Shown: piece by piece, positions 24,697 through 36,639 of the stretch
Position numbering within the stretch: the stretch's first letter is position 1
Layout of the letters: every line of letters begins with the position of its first letter
Origin: Enoplolaimus lenunculus
Lineage: Eukaryota; Nematoda; Enoplea; Enoplida; Thoracostomopsidae
DNA length: 64,000 nt
Assembly: GCA_030248215.1 (NCBI GenBank)
Contig: JASANG010002660.1
Coordinates: 124,001 to 188,000, forward strand
Reading direction: 5' to 3'
The notes under the pieces: model-generated
What the model was told of the DNA's origin: nothing
Databases searched by the model: none
What the model saw: only the letters and a program-made list of their open reading frames with translations
Made by a program: the position numbers and the translations under genes

Positions 24697-25230
24697 CTCT
24701 TGATGTTTATTAAATAGGTTCCAATTGAATTGATCAAGAAAGTTTTACTTGGTTTAAATAACTCAAGTGGCAAGATAGGATTGTAATTGTGAAAGAATGG
24801 ATTTGAAACAAAATTGTCAGCGTCATAATTTTGGACAGGTGTAAACTTTTTCAAAGTTAGTTATTATTCATGTTGATTAAGATATTTAAAGGCATTCAAG
24901 ATATTAAAGATTATAAACAACGTGTTATTTTTGAACAATATTCAGCAAGATAATGCAAAATTGTTGCTTTTGCTGTATACATCATATTAATTGATGTAGT
25001 ATTCATAAGCTTCATTGAGTGTAGCACCAAGATAAGCAAACGTGGTGTTGGTTCTCATTCGTGGAAGTTGAAATTTTTTTCGACAGATTTACTATTTCAA
25101 ATTGTTATCGTTTATCAAAATTTTCTGGTCCACGCCGTGCTAATTGTGTCGGTTTTACTTATCAAACACAAAAGTCTTAGTTTACCGAATTCAAATTTTA
25201 ATGTACAATGTAAAAATATGAAACGTTTTA

Positions 25231-25987
25231 AGCCATATTCACACGTGCAAGTTTTTGCAGCAAGATCCGTAATTGGAACTTGCACGATTTTCTTGCAGCT
25301 CCAAGTATTTGCAAGGAAACATCATTTTCACTCTGAATCTTGACATGAATTTGTATTTATCATTTGCAGACGACTGCAAGAAATATCAAGCATAAGCTAT
25401 GAATTATCAGTTCTGCCAATGCTGCTGAATTAATTCGACTGGTAAGGTTATTCATTCCTATGAATTGATTCTTGGCGCATTTTTCTCCTGAATTAAACTG
25501 CAGCTGCAAGTTCTTCGAATGAATTTTTGAAAAAACTTGCCGCTGCAAGTTTCAGCTGCAAGAAACTGTCACCCGTAAAGAAGGCTGGATCTATTCAAAA
25601 TTTCTTGACAAGAAAACATTTTCATAATGATACAATTTCTATTTAATGCTTAAAAATGAAAAGCCCCGTCAGAATCGCCATAGACTGCGAGAAATCAATC
25701 AGGTTTGATACCTGAAATACTTCAAGCGTCTTGAATAAATTCAAAAAGTCAGAATTAGTTCAGAAGCGCTTAATAACATGTCTTCTGATCGGCCAATCAA
25801 AACACAGGTGCAAGAAAGCTAAGCTACTTGCAACTCCGTTCCCACGTGCGGATTAAATTTAATAGCGCAAATTCCAGTGAATAATTTGTAGCTGCAGGAA
25901 CGTCAAAGCTGTTGTATGACCAAACTAACACATGCAAGTTGCATGTGCAAGTTTTTGATAAAAAAACTTGCACGTTTGAATAGGGCT
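25231..25987. mobile_element. PIF/Harbinger-like non-autonomous element (757 bp)
   Basis: Terminal inverted repeats of 26 bp with two mismatches begin AGCCATATTCACACGTGCAA on the left and AGCCCTATTCAAACGTGCAA on the right (reverse strand). The flanks are TTA at 25228-25230 and 25988-25990, matching the TWA target duplication known for PIF/Harbinger. At least a dozen TGCAAG/CTTGCA words lie inside, clustered toward both ends, as expected for transposase-binding subterminal repeats. No transposase or Myb-like frame is seen, so it would depend on proteins made elsewhere. Confidence 0.85.
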
Positions 25988-27018
25988 TTAAAATCTGCTA
26001 ATTTGTTGTTATACAAGTGGTAGTTTTTGGGGCAGATAGGGCAAGTTTCTTTCGTGAATCTCCCATCTCTGGCAGCATTTTCCTTAATTGTAAAAAATAT
26101 ATACGGACATCCCTGAAAATGATGATCTCAACACATCCATAAATTTGGTTTGGCAGGAGCCGGCGTCGAAAAATAGCTGAACTGTTGACTGTTGAAATAG
26201 AATTGGCAGATCATTTGCGATTATTTAAGAATGCAGTGCATTGAGAAATGTTTCTACCGCGAAGACTCAGATTTGGTGGGGTGAGCAAAACTTTTTCACC
26301 TTATGGGACTGGCCGCTCCACATGGGACAAAAGGGGCAAAATTGGATAAATAAATTTGTCTCAGTTTTGAAAATTTTAGCTCAATAGTAAGCTGAAATAT
26401 TTTTGGCAGGCTCATAATCTGCAATTTTAATCGGGCATGAATTTATTGTATTCGCCGCTTGCTAAATTCAGTTGAAAAAGAAAATTTCCTAGAAGACGGA
26501 TTAATTGCATACAAATATGAAAGTCAACATAAAACTCGCTGAAATGCGCTCAATTTTTTGTTATATAACTGCTTTTTTCTTGGCGCATATGGGATATAGG
26601 TTTTCGTGATGGCCCATAAGGCGGCTAGAAATATTGCCTCGTGAGGTACGGCGGCGTATGGCGGTTGCAGGACGCCCCATCGTTGTTGTTGTCTCTCATG
26701 GAATTTCAAGAGTGGATATATCCTTTGTTATCCCTACCTCTGCATACGCCTCTGAACACACACAAGAGAACACTATACACAAGTTTGAAATAGCGTAATG
26801 ATGTTACAAACGGTTCACATGACATTCCTTTTCAACTTTGTCAAACAATTAAATTTAACTTAAATTTGGCAAATATCTTATTTTACGTTTCATTAGAACA
26901 CTGTTCCGTATCTATCAAATATAATATAGTCTTGGCTTAAATCTAAGCTTTATAGTGTAATTTGCTATTGAACTCCTCAACCATGCATGAATTGGTAATC
27001 GTGAGGTAGGAGACAGTG

Positions 27019-27176
27019 CGGTTCCATAGCCAGAGGGAAGCCACCCTGGGTCAGCACGCAACAATTCTGCCGCCCCTAGAAAATTATCAACCTGACTTGT
27101 AAATCATCAAAAACTCTCGTATACCCCTCTTGAAAAATTGTTTAACCTACCCTAAGGTTAGCTGGCGATGAGTCTA
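27019..27176. mobile_element. Family F hAT-type MITE with perfect 8-bp duplication
   Basis: The 158-bp element is flanked by AGACAGTG at 27011-27018 and 27177-27184. Its ends (CGGTTCCATAGCC, GGCGATGAGTCTA) have drifted from the consensus, although the duplication is intact. This copy fixes the exact family boundaries. Confidence 0.88.
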
Positions 27177-27292
27177 AGACAGTGGTGATGTTGGCGAATT
27201 CAATTATTAGTAATATTTCCGTTTTATGAATGGTGTCAAATATTTTAGTGAAACCGGTCAAGATTTCCACAACGGGCACACCCGGATGTTAC

Positions 27293-27392
27293 CGTTTGCT
27301 TCATTTGCTGTTCTTTGAACTTTTGCATTTGCTGCAACAATATTTGTTGCGCAGTGGAACTGAATTGTCGCGATGTGGAGTTAACTTGCATC
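27293..27392 (-). CDS. Candidate small Q-rich exon, unidentified
   Basis: On the minus strand, acceptor AATAACTTAG and donor ACG|GTAACA bound 100 nt reading MQVNSTSRQFSSTAQQILLQ then QMQKFKEQQMKQT, a glutamine-rich coiled-coil-like sequence. If the donor is unused the frame ends 15 codons later. It is short, so chance is a real alternative. Confidence 0.2.
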
Positions 27393-28013
27393 CTAAGTTA
27401 TTGAAGTCTTGTAGCGTGTTACCTTTAACTACATTAAGCTTTGATTTGTGTAACTTATATAAAATGTCTGCATTTGAAATAATTCGTTTTCGTTCGAAAA
27501 GTTACCAATCGCGCTTTCATTTATGGCTATAACAAAGCTTTAGACTAATTTGTTAGCTAAATGAATACTTTTTCAAATTAAATTCGATCTATCAGCAATG
27601 GCGAATCGAAGCTTGGGATGGACGATGTACTTCAACATTAGCGACGGTCACGTTGAAAATTTCGTAAATGGAAAATAGCTCATTCGAAGATAACATCGTG
27701 TTTTCGAATTGAAATAACTGAAAAATATTCCGAACACAGGAGCTTGACATAAAAATTGGCGTTTTTGGTGTAATTTTTAAATCTTAAAATATCAAAATAT
27801 TTACTAAATACACTTTAAAAGCTGCACAATTTCGAAACAGAAAAAGTATTCTTTTCTAACTCGAAATTGTGGATGTACCTCTGTCTGTCTTCAATAAGTT
27901 CCTGAAGCATATTGATTTTAAGCAATTTCTCAGCTTGTTCATTTCACTCATATACATATCAAATGTTTGGTTATTGCGCATAACATATAATTTTAAAAGT
28001 AACTTACTTTATA

Positions 28014-28376
28014 CTGTAGTGACCCGAATAAGAGATGGACTGATATTTATTTGGCGTCTCCAGATGGTACCGCTTGTTATCCGGTTACGCACTGTTTTTT
28101 TCCTGCCTTCCGCCGCCCATTGGTAGTTTTACCTAACGCCCAACTTTTATGAGTTATGTTTAGGAATGTACTTTCGAAACATAAGTATACTTTAACTTTA
28201 TTTGGTTCCGGAATCATTTATACGCTGCAATTAGGGATAATTGACATTTATGGACTCAAGTTAGGTTTCAGGGACTTTATCAGCTTCCAGACTCTTATTA
28301 GGGATAAAAACTCCTATTGATTGGGACTCAGAATGCTGCCCCTCTTATCTCCCACCGCGTATTGGGCTCACTACAG
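28014..28376 (+). mobile_element. Family D TIR element, internally shortened (363 bp)
   Basis: It has the same termini (CTGTAGTGACCCGAATAAGA and GGGCTCACTACAG) flanked by TA. It lacks about 65 bp of the body relative to the full-length copies at 18377 and 35677. Confidence 0.88.
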
Positions 28377-28696
28377 TACTCAATTTAACGTCCAAGCAAA
28401 CGATAGAATTTTAAGTATCCGCTGCGTCATTGATCTCGAAACGTAAATTTTAGCAATTGACCAAAAATGCAATGAAAAATGTATGCTTCAATGATTGCAA
28501 CCTGATTTCATTGCCGATTTACCATGGAAAAATACCACGTTTTTGTTTCGGGACGGTCTAATCACATGTATAAGCTTTTTTGAGAGTGAACATAGTGGAC
28601 ATGCATACTTATCGGATGCTGTAGGTTATTCGAAAGCCTGTAAAAGATATTTTTTATTGTTTCTGCCGACTTGTTGGATGATATATCATAGGTGAA

Positions 28697-28724
28697 TATA
28701 TATAGATATATATATATATATTAT
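28697..28724. repeat. (TA)n microsatellite
   Basis: Alternating TA with a single G interruption. Confidence 0.9.
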
Positions 28725-29075
28725 GCACTATCTCTCACGTACATGTATATACGTCCCGGCGGCCTACACAGCATTGTTAAGAAATCATTTCCGAGTCTCA
28801 TTAGCAACGATAAAAATGCGTTTGATATCGATTTCGAAAAAAAAAACTTTTGATTGCAAACAATATTTTATTCCTTTTTAAGCTTAAAATGTAGCACAAA
28901 TGTGGTGAGCTTGGCGATAGAAATGCGGAAATCCAAAATGAGAACCGGATCTATGCCGCTATTAGAATTGTGTAAATGAACCAGTGTCTATTTTATAAAT
29001 ATTTTGTGTTTTTTTTTCTATTTTATATTCAAAATATTAACTTGAACATATAATTATGTTTATTGTTCTCGTTAT

Positions 29076-29133
29076 GCCGGCCGGCGGCCGGGTCGGCCCG
29101 GTACCAGCCCGGCCGTAGTAGACAGCCGGCCGC
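29076..29133. repeat. 58-bp GC-rich palindromic island
   Basis: Ten A/T bases in 58, in an AT-rich setting. Perfect 8-bp arms CGGCCGGG (29085-29092) and CCCGGCCG (29108-29115) flank a 15-nt loop; outer GCCGGCC words occur at both ends. Confidence 0.85.
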
Positions 29134-29305
29134 AAATACTGTTGTTGATAGTAAAATTTTTGTGCTACAATAAAATTCAGCTGTCATGAAATGTTTTTTC
29201 ATTTAAATTTATTACATCATAGCATTTCTGGCAGTAAAATTGTATAATATTAGTTATGGATGTCATAGTGGTTTTAGGTTTGCAACGCACATACGTTTTT
29301 GATAA

Positions 29306-29500
29306 AGTCGAATTTCACTGTGGCGGAGTCAAATTTGATTCAGTTTGTGTAGTCGCGTAGAACCTATTTAGGAGAGAGTCAATTTGACTTACCATTTTAG
29401 CAGGTTTGACTGTGACAGAGTCGAATTTGACTCAGTTTCTGTAGTCCCGTAAAGCCTACTTCAGGGTGAGTCAATTTGGCTTGCCATATTTTTGCAGCGT
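29306..29500. mobile_element. Family G element, rearranged
   Basis: Two right halves of family G follow each other (GGAGAGAGTCAATTTGACTT then AGGGTGAGTCAATTTGGC), ending TTTTTGCAGCG. It looks like a decayed or partly duplicated copy. Confidence 0.65.
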
Positions 29501-30431
29501 AGCACTCTGCAATTTGTTTTCTTCAGATATTAAAGCCGACCTACTCTGATGATTCTTCCTCTCAGAAATAGTTAAAATTAATATTTTATTAAAAATTCAT
29601 TGGTAAATTAAAGTAAAAACGAATGTATTAATACTATAGTTTGTTTTTTCTAGTGTTTATGTAGATATAAGGTCGTTAATGTGTTTTGTTTTTGTTATAG
29701 ACGTCTAGCTAACGCCCAGGTATAAAGCAGAGCCGACCTCCAATGCACCAAAATCAAAATTCGACGTTAATAGGTAGCCAATTGGAGCAAAGGGTTTTAG
29801 CCTGCTAGGCAAGGTTTGCTTCCGACCCTCTCGGAGAAGTTTTAGGTTTAGTTATAATTTATTCCAAGTTCTCGGATGTGTTCTGAAATTTTCTGTAGGA
29901 GCTCAAAATTTTCGAACCAGCTATGGATCTATTATGTACTGTTGCCATATCGAAATATATTCTTAGAATGAAATCGTAACCAGTTGAAAGTTTGATCCAG
30001 TCAATTCAATTAATTTTGTGTGGAGCAATGTAAGTTTTTAGGATAATTTGTAATTTCGAGAAATTTCAATCTGTACTGTTACTGTTACTTCAATACTTGA
30101 ACAGTTTGTGCATTCCCTAAATAAATTTCAATTAAAATGTGATAATTTAATTGGTCCAGTGCTAGCGCAAAATGTCTGTAAACGGCTTCATTTGAATTTT
30201 AGCTTTTCCGATGTATATTTGTTCCCTTGAACTGGATATGCATCCAAGCTGTATAAAGACCCCCATGAGCCCTCTTTACATTGCAATTAGCATAAAAGCA
30301 CTTTAATATGCGAACGTATATGAGTAATGAGTTGATATTGGTATACGATGCCGTACACACATTAGTCCTTCATACTATGAACCTTACTGGATTGATCAGC
30401 CGTATCCCAAGGTTGTGCCAAAGTGTATTAC

Positions 30432-30608
30432 CAGTGGCAGGACCTGAAATTCCCCGATGGGCAGACCGCGCGATATGTAACTAGTGAAAAGTTTTTAAGC
30501 GAAGCGATCGACAAGTCAAACTCAATTTTAGTACTAAAGTACAAAATTTTGGTTTTGATTCCTCGGCGGTGGTCTAAACCACAGCGACCCCTCCTGAATC
30601 CACCAGTG
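30432..30608. mobile_element. Family H-like TIR element, old
   Basis: It starts CAGTGGCAGGACCTGAAATT and ends CTGAATCCACCAGTG; flanks TGTATTAC and CAAATTAC agree at 5/8. An open frame across it reads like protein but follows the repeat, so I do not call it a gene. Confidence 0.6.
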
Positions 30609-30757
30609 CAAATTACTTTCCAATTTAATCTAAGTGGGCCCGTTTTGCCAAACGTTGAACCTTTAGGCGCTAAGCACTCACACTTTGGCGGTATGGCGGC
30701 ATCTAGAACTCTGTTTTAGATCTAATTTAGTTTATAGTGTTTTTGTATCAATTTCAG

Positions 30758-30976
30758 AAATATAACCCAATTGGCAGCGGCATAAATGACATTTGTTCGC
30801 TTGTTTCTTGTTCGAGTTCAAGAGTTATGGGCCATGATCGCATGAAGGCCTTTGCTAATAGGCTTATTTTAGACCTATTTAAACGTATTTGGGCTTATTA
30901 TAAACGCAATAATTGGTGCCAGTTTCAAAGTATCAATTTATTCAGTGCTTGTGGTTACGAATATATTTCTAACTAA
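30758..30976 (+). CDS. Candidate terminal exon of an unidentified gene
   Basis: After the good acceptor TATCAATTTCAG the frame stays open for 72 codons (KYNPIGSGINDICSLVSCSS at the start, then a basic helical-looking part MKAFANRLILDLFKRIWAYY) to a TAA at 30974-30976. An AATAAA polyadenylation motif follows 4 nt after the stop, at 30980-30985. No family is recognised and no upstream exon is found; it could also be chance in AT-rich DNA. Confidence 0.3.
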   Translation, partial: KYNPIGSGINDICSLVSCSSSRVMGHDRMKAFANRLILDLFKRIWAYYKRNNWCQFQSINLFSACGYEYISN

Positions 30977-31249
30977 ACCAATAAAACCGATCATATTGTT
31001 AATGCTGTTTTATTTGAAAGTCGGCGGTGGCCGACCATGTTAGATAATAAATTTAGGTCACTGCTGCCCCACTGTGAGTCTAGACACAAATTTTTTTGCT
31101 TTGTTTTGCTAATATTTTGTAAAATTATTTCTTTCGTGCAATTTTTGCCCTTGCCAAAAATTTGCAATGCTGAATTGATTTAGCTTTGTTATCTTGAACA
31201 GTATTTTTACCTTATTTTATTACAATATTCTAAATATATAAACCAAATA

Positions 31250-31790
31250 CACTGCTACATGGTATCTGTTCGCGAAAATGTAATCTCTGGACTCTTGCAC
31301 AAAATAATTTTGCAGTCTTGAATTCCGTAAGCTAATCTATATAATTAAAGTCGGGATACCCCCACATACATCTTTTAGGCAACTTTCCAGCATTACTTTA
31401 TTCACTATATTTTCGTAGAACACGAACATAATTGTTCTGTGCAACGAAAATTTGCATGCACATTGTGCATTCAGTAACTTTTACAGATTGTTGCGCATTC
31501 GCTAACAGTTGCAGGTTGCGCAAAACGGCTGATTAGTGCAAACTATTTCCAACGTTGTACTATAACCCGTCGATCTACAGACCCGTATCCAAGGCTTGAC
31601 AAGGAAATTAAAATACACTGATGCATGGTATGTGTTCGCCAAAATAAAATTTCTCGACTTGCACAAAATATAAGGTTAGCAGTTTTTAGTTTCGTTAGCT
31701 AATACAAAATATTTCCAACGTTGTCATTTAACCCTTTGATTGTCAGACACGTATCCAAGCCTCCACAAGCACGAGCTTGAATATTACTCA
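31250..31790. repeat. Diverged tandem duplication
   Basis: CACTGCTACATGGTATCTGT (31250) recurs as CACTGATGCATGGTATGTGT (31616), followed in both by TTCGC(G/C)AAAAT, CTTGCACAAAATA, then CAACGTTGT and CGTATCCAAG in the same order. The second copy is shorter. Confidence 0.7.
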
Positions 31791-31871
31791 TTTAAAAGAA
31801 GTTTGCACCTCTCTCCACGGGTAATTTTGGCCCAGATTGTACAGAATAAAGACATGACAAAATCCTTATAA

Positions 31872-32184
31872 ATTCCACCCCTAACATGCATTGTGCTGCG
31901 GCCACGGGTCTGGCAATCCGGTAGCGGTTACCAAATCTAACCCTTACGTTTTATTAGCTAACAAGCTAGCACGACTCGTTCTGGGGTTAGGCTTATAAAT
32001 GCAGCAATTGTTTTTCACTTCTGAAATTCTATTGACTCCTAACATGAATTGTGCTGCGGCCATGGATCTAGCTTTCCGGTAGCGGTTACCAAATCTAACC
32101 CTTACCTTTCGTTAGCCAGCAAGCTAGCGCGACTCGTTGTGGGGTTAGGCTTTGTAAATGCATCATTTGTTTTTTCACTGACAG
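31872..32184. repeat. 159-bp tandem duplication
   Basis: Units 31872-32030 and 32031-32184 share CCTAACATG, ATTGTGCTGCGGCCA, TCCGGTAGCGGTTACCAAAT, CTAACCCTTAC and GGGGTTAGGCTT. They are about 85-90% alike by eye. The CGGTAGCGGTTACC core is GC-rich for this window. Confidence 0.85.
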
Positions 32185-32688
32185 CAGGTATTTATATTTC
32201 GTTTGTTTTAATAACAGTGCGTTGTAGTCGCGAAGATTATTTTGTCCGATACAATGTTACCATGCCTACAATTTTATATTACAATGTTTTAAATAGGCCT
32301 CCTTGCGGTTTCTGGCCTGTCGATGATAACATAGTATTATTAATCAGTGGGGTTTTTATTAGGCTATAAACTCGTGCGATTTTCGTTGTTTATTCGTCAA
32401 TAAACACCGTGGTTGTAGAGAAAACGTTGCAGATTTTTTTATGTTATTGTAGTGTCAAGGCTGAAATTTTTGTAATGTATAGGTACAGTACTCGGATCAG
32501 ATGTACATCTGCACCGTATTTATTGTAGGAAATGACGTTAAATCCTTAATACTTAGTAGCAATGGTATGGACACGGAAAAGTGAAATTTATCTGAACGAA
32601 GTTTTCCGTTCAAGTTAAATGTTCTCTATATTTCTTTCGACGACTCAGTAAATTGTAATGTATCATTTTCTTGTTTGTTCGTTATTAG

Positions 32689-32888
32689 AACAAACTAGTC
32701 AATGTGGTTGCCACATTTGCAACCAACGCAAACATGCTTCCTGCAAAAATGCCTGAACGCAACTGCATATTAACAAAATTTATTAATACATTTAATTTGC
32801 ATACTTTTGTAAAATTGAGCTTGAACGTTGCCCAAAATACGTATGTTAGTCGTTCTAACTTTAATTATATAGATTTGATAAATGCTCT
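32689..32888 (+). CDS. Candidate internal exon of an unidentified gene
   Basis: Acceptor TTCGTTATTAG and the strong donor CTCT|GTAAGTTT bound a 200-nt segment open throughout in one frame (NKLVNVVATFATNANMLPAK, then a section FVKLSLNVAQNTYVSRSNF). Splice phases are 0 in and 2 out. No partner exon joins cleanly: the next acceptor-bounded open segments (about 32987 and 33549) were tried and gave a quick stop or no resemblance. Identity is unknown. Confidence 0.3.
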
Positions 32889-33078
32889 GTAAGTTTTTCG
32901 TTTGTTTACTGCAGTTTTGGTTTTAATATAGCTAAACTTTGGATTATACATAGCTAGCATGGCTAATTGTGTTTTTGAGTTTCCAGCGCTTTTTTGAGGT
33001 GAAATCTAGAACATATATTGAGGTTTTTTTAAATTGCACGCAGAGTAAACTTAGATTTCAGAATGTAGGTGCTGCGGG

Positions 33079-33252
33079 TGAACACACACACTATCGACAC
33101 ACCATTATGACACACATGAAGACCGTTTTGCGCAAACACATGTTACACCCAAATTTACATATAAATGAACACAGTAACACACACATTACACATAAATTAT
33201 ACCCAAACAACACACAGATTACAATTCATGGTCACACTCAAACAACACACAT
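33079..33252. repeat. CA-rich low-complexity tract
   Basis: Irregular ACACAC and AACACA words spaced by AT-rich sequence. The frame across it reads mostly H and T and is not evidence of a gene. Confidence 0.7.
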
Positions 33253-33749
33253 ACTACCAATAAATTTACATTATGAGACGAACGCGATACATTTCAACGG
33301 TATTTTTTATTATCACCAGGCGTTTGTCCAAAAATGGTTCGAATTTTGAAACTTTTAGCATATTTGAACGTTTCATGAGAAATGATCGTTGCGCATCGAA
33401 ATTTTAATTTCTCAAAAATTTGATGCTTTTTCTGGTTCTATCAAATCTCGGTGTATGCGTGTGCGTGTGATGTAAAAGAGTGGTCATGAAAATCTTAAAT
33501 ATGACAAAAAAGCTTCAAAATGAGTCCATTTTTTGGTCAAATACCAGGCAGAAAATAAAACAGAAGAAAGTTTCACTTCAATTGAGCCCAAAATATTGCA
33601 CTTAGATTTTGCATTAACTATACGCGAGTGTACCATCTATTTTAACACTGAAAATTACGAGTACATGTGTGTATATAATCAAAGTTACACACAGAATAAC
33701 CAATTTTTTTTTAAAAAGTTTTCAAAATTGTAATACATTTAAAGTTTGA

Positions 33750-35600
33750 GGTATTAATACTTTTGCGCATTACATTTTTAACCAAACATACACCAGCGGT
33801 ACCAGTACTGTAGTACGTAACATTTGATTTTGATCATGACATTTACACTCTCTGTAATAAAAGTATCAACGTTTGCCCCTTAGCCTCTCACCATGTAAAT
33901 TTTGTCGGGGGAAGTCAGATGGTGTACTCGAAAACGATGAAACAACAACACAACGACGACGGCGACGAAAACGTGTGAAAGGCGAAAGTGTAAATTATAT
34001 TTTTTTACTGCTGAAAACCTCCAAACGTTGAAAATTTGTGTGCCAATATTTGACTCAATTTTTAATACTCACCACGGATTGTGTGCTTGTATTTGTGTAC
34101 TTCAGAGTTATTTTTTGGTCAAGATTTTCTCGCCAAACAATATGTACCTGGTACACATATACGAAACCTATTAAGCCTGAAAAGTTGTGAACTTGAAACT
34201 GAAAAAAACGACAAATTTTGTTCAATATATTATTTTGACAATTTTTAATATACTCTCAGTAACGGTACGTTGCACATTTTCTGCTGCAGTTTGCTTTGGG
34301 TTGTAAGTTTTCAATTTTTAAGTATTAATATCGACAGCAAAACAATCATAGGTTATATTTCGTTTATGTTTTAAATTTAATACAAAAAGTTAATGCTGAA
34401 CAATGATGTCTGTGGTAGGAACCACAGATTTCAAGATAACTCCTCGAGAGTTTTGTTGATTTGTTGGTTTGTTGTTTTTTCGAGGTTAAACAATATTTGA
34501 ATTGAGTTTAATTGCCAATCGGGAAAAATCTATGTTTTGTGATCGGGTGTAAAATTGTGTTTTATAACTGACGTAACTAACAGGTACACAGCAGCTCAAC
34601 CAAACTTCTGCATGATCCATAATAAAATTGGTGTTACGTCGTGCACACGTTTAACTGCAATTGATTTATGCAAATTTGTATGCTGCAATATTGGTTTTGA
34701 CGCGGAACTCTGTTCGCCAGCTTAGTTGATATTTGTACAATTTTGAAAAGTTAATATAAATCGATTTATAACCCATAGTTGTAGGCGAATTTTTACACGC
34801 GCAGTGTTTTTTTGCAAAATTCTATTGTTTTCGTTGAACACAAATTATTAACAATTGCAGGTTTGACATTAATAAACCTACGAGTATTTCGTAAGGTTTT
34901 GCAGCCCACAGTATTCAAATGAAGTCCATACTGTGCGTTCCGCTGTTAAGTGAAGGAACATATTAGTTTTCGTTTTACCTACAGCAGTTTATTTCAATGT
35001 TTCCGGTCAGGTTTAAATGTTCCAACTATTTTTCTTTGGCGTATTTTTATTGAATTTTGTATTGTGCTCAACGACACAGCAATTCGCGTATAGGTTTGTA
35101 TGACCAAAATAGTTTTCTGATAATTTTACTTCATTTACTCGACCCGACACAAACATTTTTGGCTCTACGCGAACTCCTTCGAACGCCCGTACTAGTACCG
35201 CTGACCCTACGGTTCTGCCATTTGTATCTTTTCTAGGCCAAATTGCTGTACAGGTCAATTGCTAACAAGCTCTGCTATGGCAGCTTACAACTGATTTATT
35301 CCCGGTTACTTATGACAAGCGGACGTTTCTGGACTGTGTACGTGGAAGAGTTTGGCCGAACCGTTTACAAATAATTTTTTTAGTAAATATATGTTAGCTT
35401 TAGACAAATTGTATCAAATGTACAATTTGTGTAGCACTTTGAAGCGGAACATCGCCTATGCAAGGTGTTTTTATAACACTTATACTAAACTAAAATTTAA
35501 AAGACAGCAAACCGAAGGTATACCTGAAATCAGGATGCCATTTTTACCATGTTTGTTTCATTTGCAGCTTATCATGGCCTGCTCTGCTGTTAAAATATCA
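33750..35600. other. No recognised feature
   Basis: AT-rich, without detectable TIR elements. An open frame at 35352-35633 has a plausible donor (CGAAG|GTATAC) but no acceptor and is not called. Confidence 0.45.
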
Positions 35601-35676
35601 ACATTTACTGTGGAGCCCCGAATAAAAGGGTAGGACAAATATTTATTTTGCCTCTTCAGAGGTTACCTTACTGCTA

Positions 35677-36103
35677 CTGTAGTGACCCGAATAAGAGGGG
35701 GACTGATAATTATTTGGCCTCTCCAGAGGGCACCCCCCTTGTTATTCGGTTACGGACTGTTATTTATTTTTAACCCACGCTCCGCCGCCCTTCGTTACTG
35801 ATATATCCGGTACTGCAATTATATGGTCAATTAAACGTTTATTTGTTTTGTGTCAATAGCTTGAGCGATAATACAAGGTTATACTTAGGAATGTACTTTC
35901 AAAATTTAAGTACGCTTTAAAGTTTCGAACTCAAATTATTTGGTCCTTGAGTCATTTATGTGCCACAATTAGGGTTCATTGACATTTATCGACTCTAATT
36001 AGGGTTTTAGAGACTCTATCCGCTTGCGGACTCTTATTAGGGATACGGACTCCAATTGATTCGGACTCAAAATGGGGACCTCCCTTTATTCGGGTCAATA
36101 CAG
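35677..36103 (+). mobile_element. Family D TIR element, full length (427 bp)
   Basis: It runs from CTGTAGTGACCCGAATAAGA to TTCGGGTCAATACAG, flanked by TA on both sides. It is preceded at about 35608-35670 by a second fragment of the same family's left part, so two copies are adjacent. No transposase is encoded. Confidence 0.88.
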
Positions 36104-36250
36104 TAGTTGGTTACGGACTCTTATTGATTATTAATTCATCCGATGTTAGTTGGACCAAACATCATATATTTTATATTCTCTCTTTTGGGCTGAACTGACA
36201 TGCTCAGAAACATTTTCGTTGATTACTGTGTCTGCTAATTTTTTCTGGCT

Positions 36251-36629
36251 TAATGAAGTTTATGTGGGTTGTTTGAGTGTCTGTTACATATTTGAGCAAC
36301 TTAGTCCATTCTGCTTTGGTTTCTTTTAAGGACTCTAATTAGGACTTATGGACTCTATCTACAAACGAATTGTAATTAGAAATACAGACAGCTATTGATT
36401 AGAACTCAAAATATTTAATGAAGTTTATGCGGGTTGTTTGAATGTCTGTTACATATTTGAGCAGTTTAGACCATTCTGCTTTGATTTCTTTTAAGGACTC
36501 TAATTAGGACTTATGGACTCTATCCATTAACAGACTGTAATTAGAAATACAGACCGCTATTGATTAGGACTCAAAATGAGAACCCTCTCTTACTACCCTC
36601 CCCCATGTTAGTCGGGTCATTCACTACAG
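36251..36629 (+). repeat. 165-bp tandem duplication containing family D right ends
   Basis: Units 36251-36415 and 36416-36580 are near-identical, starting TAATGAAGTTTATG, each ending with the family D phrase GGACTCTAATTAGGACTTAT and GATTAG(A/G)ACTCAAAAT. Only the second continues into the family D terminus GGGTCATTCACTACAG. The duplication therefore took place inside, or included, a family D copy. Confidence 0.8.
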
Positions 36630-36639
36630 TAGCCTTTTT

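Noticed and set aside
30423-30719. 98-codon protein-like open frame
   Set aside because: It runs across a family H-like TIR element and ends outside it; the frame follows repeat DNA.
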